A stretch of 64,000 nt of DNA from Thermoanaerobaculia bacterium (GCA_017883205.1 JADGNZ010000018.1:47941-111940), one strand, 5' to 3'; positions 9,170 to 18,637 are shown, numbered from the stretch's first letter. The notes: generated by a model from the letters alone, not told the origin. Made by a program: numbers and translations.

Positions 9170-9377
9170 GAGCTCTCCCTCTGGATCGAGCTGCCGACAT
9201 TACGTTCGAACAGAATCTATGCTCATTCGAGGCACCATGCGCTGGTTTTCCGTGAAAAACGGAGAGAGATCACGCCGCAAGGAATTACGTTGCGCTTCCA
9301 TTTCTGGCGCTTCCCTCGTCCCGCGCACTCCTTCGCGCTGTTAAACGCTATGAAAATAGTGCGAAGGAGGCAGCCAG

Positions 9378-9427
9378 AAACGCAGAGCACCCAGAGATAA
9401 CCTCGTGCTCCCTGCGTCTCTCTGCTT
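9378..9427. repeat. Inverted word repeat (AACGCAGAGCACCCAGAG type)
   Basis: Left arm AACGCAGAGCACCCAGAG (9379-9396) and right arm GTGCTCCCTGCGTCTCTCTG (9405-9424) form an imperfect hairpin ahead of the plus-strand membrane gene. The rest of 9170-9463 shows no gene. Confidence 0.55.
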
Positions 9428-9463
9428 GAAAAAACCGGCACGTTCTCCGCACAAGACGTGTGC

Positions 9464-9940
9464 ATGAACATGCCCTCCATTCTTTTATGGGGCCTTGCGG
9501 CGACGATCGTGCTCACGACTCTCTCGATCGCGGGGCAGTCGCTCGGCTTCACGCGGATCGACATTCCCTTCATCGTCGGGACGATGTTCACGCCCAACCG
9601 CGACCGGGCCAAAGTCATCGGTCTCGGCGTTCACGTCATCAACGGATGGATCTTCGCGCTGGTGTACGCGTTCGCCTTCGAGAACCGGCATGCGGCATCG
9701 TGGTGGTTTGGCGGCTTGATCGGAGCGGTGCAGGGGATGTTCATCGTGGTCGTCCTGCTGCCGGTGCTGCCGGGTTTACATCCGCGGATGGTCTCGGATT
9801 TTCGCGGGCCGGAGCCAACGCGGTTGCTCGAGCCGCCCGGATTCTTCACCACGAACTACGGTTTCAAGACGCCGTTCGTGCTGCTGTTTGCGCACGTGGT
9901 TTATGGAGTTGTGCTGGGGACGTTTTATACGTTGCGGTGA
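9464..9940 (+). CDS. Uncharacterised four-helix membrane protein
   Basis: A 158-residue protein with about four hydrophobic segments (residues 5-25, 50-70, 80-105, 135-158) and a conserved-looking IDIPFIVGTMFTPNRDRAK loop. I recognise no function. Start chosen at the ATG of MNMPSILLW; a GTG two codons earlier is open. It converges on the GH15 gene with a seven-base gap. Confidence 0.75.
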   Translation: MNMPSILLWGLAATIVLTTLSIAGQSLGFTRIDIPFIVGTMFTPNRDRAKVIGLGVHVINGWIFALVYAFAFENRHAASWWFGGLIGAVQGMFIVVVLLPVLPGLHPRMVSDFRGPEPTRLLEPPGFFTTNYGFKTPFVLLFAHVVYGVVLGTFYTLR

Positions 9941-9947
9941 TTCTCGT

Positions 9948-11822
9948 TCAAACCGTTTCACGCGGAGACGCGGCGGCGCGGGGCTTGGCTTCGCCTTTCT
10001 TGCTGGCTTCTTCGAGCGCGAGCGCTGCGTTGAGCAGAGCGATGTGGGTGAGCGCCTGCGGGAAGTTGCCGAGTAAGGCGCCGGTGTGGACGTCGATCTC
10101 CTCGGAGAGCAGGCCGGCGTCGTTGGCGTGGCGGACGACGTCATCGAAGAGCGCGTGGGCGTCGTCGACGCGGCCGGCGAGCGCAAGCGCTTCGACGAGC
10201 CAGAAGGTGCAGGCGACGAACGCGCCTTCGCCGGCTGGGAGGCCGTCTGTTGTCTTGCGGGTGTCGTAGCGATAGAGCAGTCCGTCGCCGCCGAGTGTGG
10301 AGCGGATGGCGTCGATGGTGCCGAGCATGCGCGGATCCTTCGGATCGATGAAGCCGACGCGGGCGATGAAGAGCAGGCTGGCGTCGACCTCCTTCTCGTC
10401 GAAGATGCCGACGAACGTGTTGTTCTCCGCATCGAAGCCGCGAGTGAGAACAGCTTCCTTGATTTCTGTCTTGGTTTGCTCGAGGTGGGCGCGGTCGACC
10501 TCAATGTGGCATCGATCGGCGATTTTCAAGGCGCTGTCGAGCGCGGACCAGGCCATCACTTTTCCGTGCACGTGCTGGCGCGCTCCGCCTCGCTTTTCCC
10601 AGATGCCGGCGTCGGGCTCCTGCCATCGCTCGCAGACGGTTTCGGTCAGACGGCGCAGCAGTCGTTGCGAGTCGCGATCGAGATGCGCGCCGCGTTGTGT
10701 AGCCTCGTCGACCGCGCCGATCACTTCGCCGTAAACGTCGAGCTGGAACTGTGCGTGCGCTGCGTTGCCGATCCGTACCGGCCGTGAGCCGCGGTAGCCA
10801 TCGAGATCGTCGAGCGTCTTCTCAGGAACGTACGCTTCGCCGAAGACGTCGTACAGCATCTGCAGATTCGGTTGCGTGAGCCGCGTGGAGTAAAGCAGCC
10901 AGTCGAGAAAGGCGGCGCCTTCGTTGGAGAAACCGCAGTCGTAGAGCGCGCTGACGGTCCACGACGCGTCGCGCAGCCAGCAGTAGCGATAGTCCCAGTT
11001 CCGCTCACCGCCGATCCACTCCGGGAGCGACGTCGTGGCCGCGGCGACAATCGCACCCGAAGGTGCGTAGGTGAGGAGCTTGAGCGCGAGGGCCGAGCGG
11101 AGGACGAGATCGCGATACGGGCCGTCGTAAGTCAGCTGGCCGGACCACTCGCGCCAGAAGGCGATCGTTCCCTCGATCTCCGCGGTTGCCTCGTCGCCGA
11201 TCGATGCGAGTACGACAGGCGTGTGATCGTCGAAGCCGAGCGCGAACGTGCGCAATTCACCGGCGCGAAGGTTGAACTGCGCGGTGGCCGTGCCGCCCTC
11301 GACGATGAGCTCCGCATCGCTGCGCAGATTGAGGACTCGCGCGCGCCACGCGCAGGAAACGGAATCGCTGCGCACCTTGAGCGCAGGCGTGATGCGGCCA
11401 TAGTCAGGCCGCGGCTCGTACATGACGATGATCGGAACCTCTCCGTCGACGCATTCGACGCGCCGCAGCAATTGCCGGAACGGCGACAGCCGCTTTTGCT
11501 TCTCCAACTCGGTCATCACCGGCATCAGATCGAGGAGGCGCACGATTCCCGATGCCGTCATGAACGTCGTCTCGATGACGTTCGTCCCTTCGAGGTAACG
11601 GCGCTTCGATTCGAATGGAATGGCGGGCTGGATGGCGAAGTAACCGCCTTTCTCCGCGTCGAGGATCCGGCCGAAGACCGACTCCGAATCGAAGCGCGGC
11701 CAGCAGAGCCAGTCGATCGAGCCGTTGCGCGAGACCAGCGCGATGGAACGCGTGCAGCCGATCACCGCGTAATCGGCGATCGGAACGTATCGATCGATCA
11801 CTTTACCTAACGCTTCCGCCAT
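9948..11822 (-). CDS. Glycoside hydrolase family 15 protein (glucoamylase/trehalase type)
   Basis: A 624-residue (alpha/alpha)6-barrel enzyme that releases glucose from alpha-glucans or trehalose. N-terminal beta-sandwich motif IGCTRSIALVSRNGSIDWLCWPRF, barrel motif GGERNWDYRYCWLRDASW and catalytic segment QEPDAGIWEKRG, as in actinobacterial GH15 trehalases. No signal peptide, so cytoplasmic. I start it at MAEALGKVIDRYVPIADYAV (11822), overlapping the preceding gene by 16 bases; the open frame upstream is antisense-like. The last residues (SPRETV) are read from TTTCACGCGGAGACGCGG, a half copy of the repeat at 55671. Confidence 0.9.
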   Translation of the reverse strand: MAEALGKVIDRYVPIADYAVIGCTRSIALVSRNGSIDWLCWPRFDSESVFGRILDAEKGGYFAIQPAIPFESKRRYLEGTNVIETTFMTASGIVRLLDLMPVMTELEKQKRLSPFRQLLRRVECVDGEVPIIVMYEPRPDYGRITPALKVRSDSVSCAWRARVLNLRSDAELIVEGGTATAQFNLRAGELRTFALGFDDHTPVVLASIGDEATAEIEGTIAFWREWSGQLTYDGPYRDLVLRSALALKLLTYAPSGAIVAAATTSLPEWIGGERNWDYRYCWLRDASWTVSALYDCGFSNEGAAFLDWLLYSTRLTQPNLQMLYDVFGEAYVPEKTLDDLDGYRGSRPVRIGNAAHAQFQLDVYGEVIGAVDEATQRGAHLDRDSQRLLRRLTETVCERWQEPDAGIWEKRGGARQHVHGKVMAWSALDSALKIADRCHIEVDRAHLEQTKTEIKEAVLTRGFDAENNTFVGIFDEKEVDASLLFIARVGFIDPKDPRMLGTIDAIRSTLGGDGLLYRYDTRKTTDGLPAGEGAFVACTFWLVEALALAGRVDDAHALFDDVVRHANDAGLLSEEIDVHTGALLGNFPQALTHIALLNAALALEEASKKGEAKPRAAASPRETV

Positions 11823-14800
11823 CGTCGCAAGAGGGCCAGTGCTCCGGCAGCGAGAGCGATGCCAAAGGCTACGACCGCCGCTCCCCAGGCCACCTTCTTG
11901 ATATCGACCGGCGCCGGCTCGTCGGCGTACCCGCGCTCCGGCAACGCGTCCGGCGCGGTCTGCTTCATCGCCAGATGGAGCACCTGCGCGAGGTGCAGTG
12001 CTTCGCGGCCGGTTCCCTGCGCGATCTGTTCGCGGCAACTAAAGCCGTCGGCGACGATGATCGTGTCGCGCGCCGCTTCGCGCACGGCCGGGAGCAGTAC
12101 GCGCTCGCCGACGCGCATCGACAACTCGTACTTGTCGGGCTCGAATCCGAACGCGCCCGCCATGCCGCAGCAGCCGGAGTCGGGCTGATCGACAGCGAGT
12201 CCCATTTTGCCGAGCACCTGCACTTCGTCGTCGAAATGAAGCACCGCTTTGTGATGGCAATGCGCCTGCACGAGCGCTTTGCCTTTGAGCTGCGGCAGGG
12301 CGACGTTCTCCTGCAGTAGAAACTCGGGCAGCGTTTTCACGGCTTTCGACAAACGCATCGCCACATCGTTGCCGGGAAAGAGATTCGGCAGCTCATCGCG
12401 AAACACAGAGATGCAGCTCGGCTCGAGGCCGACGATGGGGATGCCGGCGTCGAGCTCGGGGCGCAGCGCCTCCATCGTTTCGAGCAGGAGCTTCTTCGCC
12501 ATGCCGAGGAATCCCCAGTCGTAAAGCGGGCGTCCGCAGCAGAGGCGCTTGCGCGGGATGATCACTTCAAACCCGGCCGCTTCCAGCACCTCGGCAGCCG
12601 CATTCGCAGTGCCGGGATGAAAGTGATTGTTGAAGGTATCGGGCCACAGGAGGACCTTACGTAGGTCGGACTCTCCAGTCCGACGTCTCGTTTTGTCGGA
12701 CTGAGAGTCCGACCTACGTTTGAACTGTTCGACGAACGTGCTCTTCGCAAAGCGCGGAGCTTTTCGCTCCGGCGCAACGCCACCGAGGCTCTTAAAGATC
12801 GGCAGCGACATAATCGCGTTCGCGATCCCCGGCGCGAGCGAGGCGATCTGCGCCCACCAGTAGATCCACCCCATCGAGTAAGCGGCCACCGGCCTCAACT
12901 TGCGCTCGTAGTAGTGCGAGAGGAACTCCGCCTTGTACGTGGCCATGTCGACGTTGACGGGACACTCGCCCTTGCAGCCTTTGCAGGACAAGCAGAGATC
13001 GAGCGAGTCCTTGACCGCCTCGCTGTTCCAGTCGGCGGGGATGACCTGGCCTTCGAACATCTCGAACAGCAGCCGCGCCCGGCCGCGTGTGGAGTGCTCT
13101 TCCTCGCGTGTGACCATGAAGCTTGGACACATCGTGCCGCCGTCCAGGCGCCGGCATTTGCCGACGCCGACGCAGCGTCCGACCGCGCTCTCGATGCGGC
13201 CGTGATCGTCGGGAAACTGGAAGTGCGTGGCCGGTGACCATTGCTTGAAGTCGCTGCCGAGCCTGAGATTCTCGGTCGGGTGATACGGCTTCACCACCTT
13301 GCCGGGATTCATCTTCCACTCGGGATCCCAGAGCGATTTGAACTCATTGAACGCCTGGATCAGCTCAGGTCCGAACATCTTCGGCAGCAGATCGGCGCGC
13401 GCCTGACCGTCGCCATGTTCGCCGGAGAGGGAGCCGTTGTACTTGATGCAGAGGTCGGCCGCTTCGTCGAGATACGCGCGGAACTTCGCGATGCCCGCTG
13501 CGCTCTCGAGATCGAAGTTGTTGCGCGTGTGGACGCAGGCCTGGCCGAAGTGGCCGTAGAGATCGCCGCTGTATCCGTACTTGTTGAGCAGCGCGCGCAG
13601 CTCGCGGAGGTAGGCGCCAAGGTGTTTCGGATCGACGGCGGAATCCTCCCACCCTTCCCAACTGTGTCCTTTACCGGGAACGAACGCGGTGGCGCCGAGG
13701 CCCGACTCGCGGATTGCCCAGACCAGCTTTGCGTCGCGGTCGTTGCAGACCCGATGCGCAATCTTGAATGGCGAGGCAGCCAGCGACGCGATCATCGTTC
13801 GCGCATAGGCGTCCGAGGCTTCCTTCGTCTCGCCGCCGAACTCGACGAGCAGCCATCCTTTGCCCTCGGGTAGCAGATGCAGCTTGTCGATGTTGAGGCC
13901 TTTGGCGCGCATGTCGGCGACGAGACGGTCGTCGATGCCTTCCAATCCGATGGGACGAAACTCCAGCAGGCGCGGCACGTCGTCGGCGGCGAGGTAGATG
14001 TCGTCGTAGCCGAGGACGACGAGAGTGCGCGACGGCGGCGAATCGACGAGGCGGCACTTCGCTTCGAGCACGACCACGCACGTGCACTCGCTACCGACGA
14101 GCGCCTGGGCGACGTTGAAGCCGTTCTCGGGGAGGAGGGCGTCGAGGTTGTAGCCGGAAACGCGGCGCGGGATCTTCGGATATTTCGCGCGAATGAGCGG
14201 TCCGTAGGTGTCGCGAATCCGCTTCAATCCCGCGTAGATCTCGCCCCTTCTCCCACCCTCGGCGATGATCACTTCGAGCTCGCTCTCGCTCGTCGCGCCG
14301 ACGCGCATGCGCACGCCGTCGTACGTGAGGATGTCGAGCTCCTCGATGTTGTCGACGGTCTTGCCGGCCATCAATGCGTGTACGCCGCAGGAGTTGTTGC
14401 CGATCATCCCGCCGAGCGTGCAGTACGCGTGCGTGGCGGGGTCGGGGCCGAAGGTGAGATTGTGCTTTTCCGCTGCGTTGCGAAGATCGTCGAGGATGAT
14501 GCCCGGCTGCACGCGCGCGAACCGAGCGTTAGGATTGATTTCGGGGATGGCGTGCATGTACTTCGAGAAGTCGAGGACGACGGCGACGTTGCAGCATTGG
14601 CCGGCCAGCGACGTTCCGCCGCCCCGCGCCAGGATCGGTGCGCCATGCTTGCGCGCCAGCGCCACAGTGGCGACGACGTCGTGCGCATCGCGCGGAACGA
14701 CGACGCCGATCGGCACCTGCCGGTAGTTGGAAGCGTCGGTGGCGTAAAGCGCGCGGGCGCCGTCGTCGAAACGAACTTCACCGCGAATCTCGCGATGCAG

Positions 14801-14989
14801 GTCCGCCGCGAGCAGAGCTGCATCGACGTTCAGCGTCTGAATGCGGTCGCTGTGCTCGATGCGCGTCCGCACCGGACGGTCATGCTCGAAGGCGACCGGA
14901 TCGAAGCGCGTCCGCTCGTCGCGATCTTTCGGCGAGGCAACGCCGCCGACTGCGAGGTCCTCAGCGTGTACGTGCGGTGTCTCAGACAT
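11807..14989 (-). CDS. FAD-linked / 4Fe-4S dehydrogenase fusion (GlcD-GlcF-like)
   Basis: A 1060-residue fusion. Residues about 55-290 form the FAD-binding domain (DASNYRQVPIGVVVPRDAHD, ARGGGTSLAGQ), followed by the FAD-oxidase C-terminal domain. Next come two cysteine-rich 4Fe-4S segments (CVGVGKCRRLDGGTMC, CLSCKGCKGECP) and CCG-type motifs (LCCGRPLYDWGF, SCCGMAGAFGFE). It ends in a single hydrophobic helix and RRWRKR, a likely membrane anchor. Family role: oxidation of 2-hydroxy acids (D-lactate, glycolate or D-2-hydroxyglutarate) with electrons passed to the chain. Residues about 757-777 are read from a palindromic repeat inserted in frame. Confidence 0.92.
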   Translation of the reverse strand: MSETPHVHAEDLAVGGVASPKDRDERTRFDPVAFEHDRPVRTRIEHSDRIQTLNVDAALLAADLHREIRGEVRFDDGARALYATDASNYRQVPIGVVVPRDAHDVVATVALARKHGAPILARGGGTSLAGQCCNVAVVLDFSKYMHAIPEINPNARFARVQPGIILDDLRNAAEKHNLTFGPDPATHAYCTLGGMIGNNSCGVHALMAGKTVDNIEELDILTYDGVRMRVGATSESELEVIIAEGGRRGEIYAGLKRIRDTYGPLIRAKYPKIPRRVSGYNLDALLPENGFNVAQALVGSECTCVVVLEAKCRLVDSPPSRTLVVLGYDDIYLAADDVPRLLEFRPIGLEGIDDRLVADMRAKGLNIDKLHLLPEGKGWLLVEFGGETKEASDAYARTMIASLAASPFKIAHRVCNDRDAKLVWAIRESGLGATAFVPGKGHSWEGWEDSAVDPKHLGAYLRELRALLNKYGYSGDLYGHFGQACVHTRNNFDLESAAGIAKFRAYLDEAADLCIKYNGSLSGEHGDGQARADLLPKMFGPELIQAFNEFKSLWDPEWKMNPGKVVKPYHPTENLRLGSDFKQWSPATHFQFPDDHGRIESAVGRCVGVGKCRRLDGGTMCPSFMVTREEEHSTRGRARLLFEMFEGQVIPADWNSEAVKDSLDLCLSCKGCKGECPVNVDMATYKAEFLSHYYERKLRPVAAYSMGWIYWWAQIASLAPGIANAIMSLPIFKSLGGVAPERKAPRFAKSTFVEQFKRRSDSQSDKTRRRTGESDLRKVLLWPDTFNNHFHPGTANAAAEVLEAAGFEVIIPRKRLCCGRPLYDWGFLGMAKKLLLETMEALRPELDAGIPIVGLEPSCISVFRDELPNLFPGNDVAMRLSKAVKTLPEFLLQENVALPQLKGKALVQAHCHHKAVLHFDDEVQVLGKMGLAVDQPDSGCCGMAGAFGFEPDKYELSMRVGERVLLPAVREAARDTIIVADGFSCREQIAQGTGREALHLAQVLHLAMKQTAPDALPERGYADEPAPVDIKKVAWGAAVVAFGIALAAGALALLRRWRKR
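12659..12719. repeat. 61-bp palindromic element inside a coding region, copy A
   Basis: Left arm starts ACGTAGGTCGGACTCTCC and the right arm is its reverse complement, with one extra C in the left arm. The element lies in frame in the FAD/4Fe-4S gene and adds a segment ending RRRTGESDLRKV. A 77-bp relative is at 44927-45003. Confidence 0.9.
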
Positions 14990-15039
14990 CGGAAGACATG
15001 GTATTGGTTTTGGGGGGTGGGGAGTGGGGTGTGGCCACG

Positions 15040-15125
15040 TTTGTCCGTGGGTCGCGGATCGGGAGTCGGGAGTCGGAGCAACCGGGTCCGCTTGTACGAT
15101 CCGACTCGCAGCTCACGACCCAAAC
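15040..15125. repeat. GGGAGTCGG-type word repeat
   Basis: The gap 14990-15221 holds G-rich tandem words (GGTGGGGAGTGGGGTG, GCGGATCGGGAGTCGGGAG) and partly complementary TCCGACTCGC. The same words recur at 21391-21535 and 23216-23398. No gene is seen in this gap. Confidence 0.5.
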
Positions 15126-15221
15126 GAGAAAGTCGGATGTGGTTTTCGCCATGTTGTTACATGACGAAGCAGGATTTGTGCGCGATTCAAAGCGGAACAC
15201 CGAGGGAGAATGTAGGGAACC

Positions 15222-15458
15222 ATGACAAGGAAAGCGAAGCAGGACGACGAAATGCGAAGTCACTACGACTTTTCCGGCGGCGTGCGCGGCAAGTACGCGG
15301 CGCGCTATGCCGAAGGAACGAATGTTGTCGTGCTCGCTCCCGACGTGGCCGCGGTGTTTCCCGACTCAATCGCCGTGAACGAGGCTCTCCGTACCCTCGT
15401 TCGGATGTCGGCAAGGACGGTCTGGGCCAAAGCTGCGCCGAAGAAACGTGTCGGTTGA
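15222..15458 (+). CDS. Small protein with HYDFSGGVRGKYA motif, possible antitoxin
   Basis: A 78-residue protein with SD AGGGA four bases before the ATG. Its core, MRSHYDFSGGVRGKYA..YAEGTNVVVLAPDVAAVFPDS..VNEALRTL, is a pattern I recall from many small bacterial proteins that often sit beside toxin genes, but the function is not firmly established. No clear toxin partner follows here. Confidence 0.7.
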   Translation: MTRKAKQDDEMRSHYDFSGGVRGKYAARYAEGTNVVVLAPDVAAVFPDSIAVNEALRTLVRMSARTVWAKAAPKKRVG

Positions 15459-15596
15459 TTCGACCTGACCCCTTCCGCATGCCAGGACCTTGGTTTCTTG
15501 AGTCCCGACTCAAGACTTTTGAGTCGAAACCATCGATTCTGGAATGCATCGCGGTAAAACTTGCCGAATGCATCGCGTGATCAACCCATCTGCCAC

Positions 15597-15661
15597 GTCT
15601 GCGTCATCTGCGGATCGATCGGGGTGACCTCCGCAGATGTCGCAGATGTACGCAGATAAAG
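15597..15661. repeat. CGCAGATGT inverted repeat, copy 1
   Basis: Arms GCGTCATCTGCGGATCGATC (15601-15620) and CCGCAGATGTCGCAGATG onward (15631-15661). A near-identical copy in the same orientation lies at 15941-16009, so the pair brackets the small gene at 15737. The rest of 15459-15736 shows no gene. Confidence 0.8.
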
Positions 15662-15736
15662 CTGCGACGTATGATGCGAGCGATCAAGCTGGCCAAATCG
15701 GAATGTCTGGCTCGCTCGGCTCAGTCAGGAGACGGC

Positions 15737-15925
15737 ATGACAGAAGTCCAACCCAAAGTTCTTGTCTTCGAGAAGGTGCATGCAAAAGGTTTCAAGCTGG
15801 AGATTCTTGACGATCGGATCCACCGAGCCAAGATTCCAGGCGGCTGGCTTGTCACGATCCGAGACGAAGGGATCACCTTCGTGCCCGACCCGCTGCACGA
15901 CTGGGACGGCGGCTCGGTGGCGTAG
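15737..15925 (+). CDS. Small hypothetical protein between two repeat copies
   Basis: A 62-residue soluble protein (MTEVQPKVLVFEKVHAKGFK to PDPLHDWDGG). SD AGGAG lies five bases before the ATG at 15737, which fixes the start even though the frame is open from 15671. I do not recognise the family. It is flanked by two directly oriented copies of a 65-69 bp repeat, so it could have moved or been duplicated as a unit. Confidence 0.6.
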   Translation: MTEVQPKVLVFEKVHAKGFKLEILDDRIHRAKIPGGWLVTIRDEGITFVPDPLHDWDGGSVA

Positions 15926-15940
15926 ACGGTCTTGCGGCGT

Positions 15941-16009
15941 GCCTGCGTCCATCTGCGGATCGATCAAGTAGGACCAATCCGCAGATGTCGCAGATGTACG
16001 CAGATAAAG
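15941..16009. repeat. CGCAGATGT inverted repeat, copy 2
   Basis: Same orientation as the copy at 15597. The last 31 bases (15979-16009) match the copy-1 right arm; the hairpin loop differs. It ends just before the stop of the TonB receptor gene, between convergent genes, so it may act as a terminator. Confidence 0.8.
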
Positions 16010-16015
16010 GCCGTC

Positions 16016-17863
16016 TTAGAACTTCACGCCGACGATCACCCTTCGTCCCGGCGACGCGTAGCCCACGACCTCCTGGTACGCCGCGTTCCGCAGGTTCTCG
16101 ATCTTCACGAACGGGGAGACGTGCGCGAGGCGGTATTGCACGTTCACGTCGATCGTCGTGTATCCGCTGTTCGTGACGCGTGAGAAGGGGAAGATGGCCA
16201 TGGAGTCGTCGCGCGCGCCGGTGCGGAGGATGGCGATGTTCGTGTCGATGGCGCCGCTGCGGTATCCGGCCGCGAGTGATCCGGAGTGTTTCGGGCGGCG
16301 CAGGAGGCGCAGGCCGGTCGTCTCGTCTTCGTCGCGGTGCAGGTAGGTGTAGCTGAATGCGGTGTAGACGTTCGCGCTGACGTGATCGGTGGCGCCGAGC
16401 TCGATGCCGTCCGCGCTCACGCGGCCGATGTTCTGCGAGACGAACGTGACGGGATCGAAGGTGATGAGGTTGCGGTAGTGGCTGTTGAAGTAGGTGAGCG
16501 AGAAGAGTCCCTCGCGTCCCATGGGCGCGTCGTAGCCGATCTCGTAGCTGCGGGTGCTTTCGGCTTTGAGTGCGGCGTTGCCGAAGAACGGGTAGTAAAG
16601 CTCGCCGAGGGAAGGGGCGCGGAAGCCGGTGCCGTACGCGGCGCGCCATTTGGTCGATCCGCTCACGATGGCTGCGGCGACGCGCGGCGACATCTGCGAG
16701 CCGAACGTGTCGAAGCGGTCGCGGCGGACGCCGGCGCTGAGCTCGAAGTGCGCGGTCTGGCTGAACGGATGCGAGTAACGATCTTCGACGAAGAGCGAGT
16801 GGTCCGTTCGGCGCTTGTCGAGAAAGTTCGGTCCGAAGTTCGTGACGTCATTGACGAGGTCGCGCTGGTACTCGCCGCCGGCGACGATCGTTCCTGCTGG
16901 CGTGAGGAAACGCGTCGTCAGCCGCGCCCGACGCGTCTTCGCATCAGTCGACGTCGACGTCGTGAAGGGATCGGCGGGATCGGAGAAGTCATCGCGGCGA
17001 TGGTTGTCGGAAAGCGTCAGGTCGCTGATGAAGCGTCCGAGGGTGAGCGTGACGGGGACCGCGATCTGCGTTTCCGTCCCGTTCTGGCGGCGATCGAGGC
17101 TCGGCACGAGCGCGGTGCCTGCGGCGTTCGTGTTGAAGGGGATGCCTAGGTTGTAGGAAGTGTGGCGGGCGGCGCCGCCGAGGGAGAAGGCATCGGACAG
17201 CGACCACTTCACGTTGCCGCTGGCGCTGTTCTGGTGGAAGTCATCGTTCGGATCGAAGCCGTCGTCGGCGCGATGTTCGTAGCTGCCGGCGGCCTGGATC
17301 GAATCGGACGCGTAGGCCCCGCTCAACGCGGCGTTACGCAGTCCGTGGCTGCCGCTCTCGAAGTCGCCGTGAACGCCGCTGCTGCGCGGAGTCGTCAGTA
17401 CATTAACGACGCCTGCCATCGCCTCGGAACCATAAAGCGCGGAGTACGGCCCGCGCACGACTTCGATTTGTTCAATGCCGACGGTGGAGAAGCGTCCCCA
17501 GTCGTAACCGGAAAAATAGGGATTGTTCAACACGACCCCGTTCCAGAGCACGAGCGTTTGCGTCGATGCGGCGCCGCGCGTGAAGAGCGAGGTGGCCTTG
17601 CCGGGCGAGCCGCTGCGGGCCAGGACAAGGCCGGGGACTTCGCGCAGAACGTCGGCGACATCGAGTGCGGCACGAGCATCGATATCGGCACGCGTGATGA
17701 CCGTGACGGCGGCCGGGGTGTCTTGCACGGACTCCGGCAGTGATGACGCGGTCACAACGATCCGATCGCTGATCGAGGTAGTGGGTTGGGTGGGTTGTGG
17801 GGTGGATTGAGCGAACGCGGGAACGACAAAAAAGAGAGCGGACAGTGCGAGAACACGCTTCAT
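16016..17863 (-). CDS. BtuB-like TonB-dependent outer-membrane receptor
   Basis: A 615-residue outer-membrane barrel, presumably importing cobalamin or related corrinoids. Signal peptide MKRVLALSALFFVVPAFAQ, TonB-box region RIVVTASS, plug domain (IEQIEVVRGPYSALYGSEAMAGVVNVLT near residue 130), about 22 barrel strands, and a C-terminus ending in Phe (VIVGVKF) as outer-membrane proteins do. The start follows SD AAGGAG by five bases; the open frame further upstream only reads through the riboswitch. Control by the cobalamin riboswitch upstream is the best evidence for the substrate. Confidence 0.93.
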   Translation of the reverse strand: MKRVLALSALFFVVPAFAQSTPQPTQPTTSISDRIVVTASSLPESVQDTPAAVTVITRADIDARAALDVADVLREVPGLVLARSGSPGKATSLFTRGAASTQTLVLWNGVVLNNPYFSGYDWGRFSTVGIEQIEVVRGPYSALYGSEAMAGVVNVLTTPRSSGVHGDFESGSHGLRNAALSGAYASDSIQAAGSYEHRADDGFDPNDDFHQNSASGNVKWSLSDAFSLGGAARHTSYNLGIPFNTNAAGTALVPSLDRRQNGTETQIAVPVTLTLGRFISDLTLSDNHRRDDFSDPADPFTTSTSTDAKTRRARLTTRFLTPAGTIVAGGEYQRDLVNDVTNFGPNFLDKRRTDHSLFVEDRYSHPFSQTAHFELSAGVRRDRFDTFGSQMSPRVAAAIVSGSTKWRAAYGTGFRAPSLGELYYPFFGNAALKAESTRSYEIGYDAPMGREGLFSLTYFNSHYRNLITFDPVTFVSQNIGRVSADGIELGATDHVSANVYTAFSYTYLHRDEDETTGLRLLRRPKHSGSLAAGYRSGAIDTNIAILRTGARDDSMAIFPFSRVTNSGYTTIDVNVQYRLAHVSPFVKIENLRNAAYQEVVGYASPGRRVIVGVKF

Positions 17864-17902
17864 GACGACTCCTTCCCTCCGAAGAAGGCCGATCAAAAGT
17901 GG

Positions 17903-18055
17903 GTTCCGAGCCAGCCGGTCTCCTGGCTTCCGGGTCATCCTCGTCGCGCCGCCTTCCCGCATCGAGCGATGCAGTGGCTTTCGTGGAGCGAGTTGTCGCC
18001 GGTCACAGTGGCGGGGGCCGCGCCGGCATCACACCGGCTTCCCGTTCACTGACTC
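17903..18055 (-). ncRNA. Cobalamin riboswitch
   Basis: On the minus strand the order is GGGAAGCCGGTG...CCGG, the core GCCCCCGCCACTGTGACCGG, AAGCCACTGC, GGGAAGG, and GACCCGGAAGCCAGGAGACC: the canonical cobalamin (B12-box) aptamer. It lies in the leader about 40 bases before the BtuB-like start and would shut expression when cobalamin is plentiful. Confidence 0.96.
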
Positions 18056-18230
18056 AGAGGAATTGAGAAAGAACTGCGGGAGACTATACACCGAGGGGAT
18101 GTGGAGAGGAGGCGTTCAATATCCGCACGCTCTGTCTTGATTTAGGAACGGCCACAATCGTGATTTGAGGCTAAGTCATTGATTTCAATGGAATGACCGT
18201 TTGGTACCTGCCTTGGAGTGTGTCCAGTGC

Positions 18231-18572
18231 ATGAACATACTGCACGCAATCACCCTCGCCGCTCTCCTCCACCACGCACCGATCGCTGCCCCGGTCTGCC
18301 ACAAGGGAACCGTGTCGTACAAGTTCGTCGGAACGCCCGGCGCAACGTTCGTGTACGCAGGCGACCGCTACTCGATCCCGGCCAACGGCTCGATCGAGTT
18401 GCTGACCAGCGATACGGTCTATCTCGCCGCCAACGGCCGCTCGCTGCCGCTTGACGTATGGCCGATCGATGCGTTCGGAACTCGGACGGTTCCGGTGCAG
18501 GCGGCTTCCGCCGATGCCATGGCGGAACAGGTCGCTCCGGTCAATCCGCTCAACCTGATCGCTGCAAAATGA
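18231..18572 (+). CDS. Small secreted protein, function unknown
   Basis: A 113-residue protein beginning MNILHAITLAALLHHAPIAA, a short signal peptide, with one Cys just after it (PVCHKG). The mature part looks like a small beta domain (FVGTPGATFVYAGDRYSIPANG, TVYLAANGRSLPLDVWP). I do not recognise it. The frame is open ten codons earlier, but the signal peptide supports this ATG. Confidence 0.65.
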   Translation: MNILHAITLAALLHHAPIAAPVCHKGTVSYKFVGTPGATFVYAGDRYSIPANGSIELLTSDTVYLAANGRSLPLDVWPIDAFGTRTVPVQAASADAMAEQVAPVNPLNLIAAK

Positions 18573-18637
18573 ACCACAGAGACTCAGAGGACACAGAGTT
18601 GAGATGCGCCCTCTGTGATCTCAGTGCCTCTGTGGTT
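18572..18637. terminator. ACCACAGAG inverted repeat between convergent genes
   Basis: Left arm AACCACAGAGACTCAGAGGA (from 18572) pairs with right arm CTCTGTGATCTCAGTGCCTC...GGTT (18611-18637). It lies between the stops of two convergent genes, a place suited to a bidirectional terminator. Related copies are at 41744 and 57547. Confidence 0.7.

Noticed and set aside
17864..17962. 33-residue N-terminal extension of the TonB receptor
   Set aside because: It would be translated from within the cobalamin riboswitch; the ATG at 17863 has a strong SD and starts a clean signal peptide.
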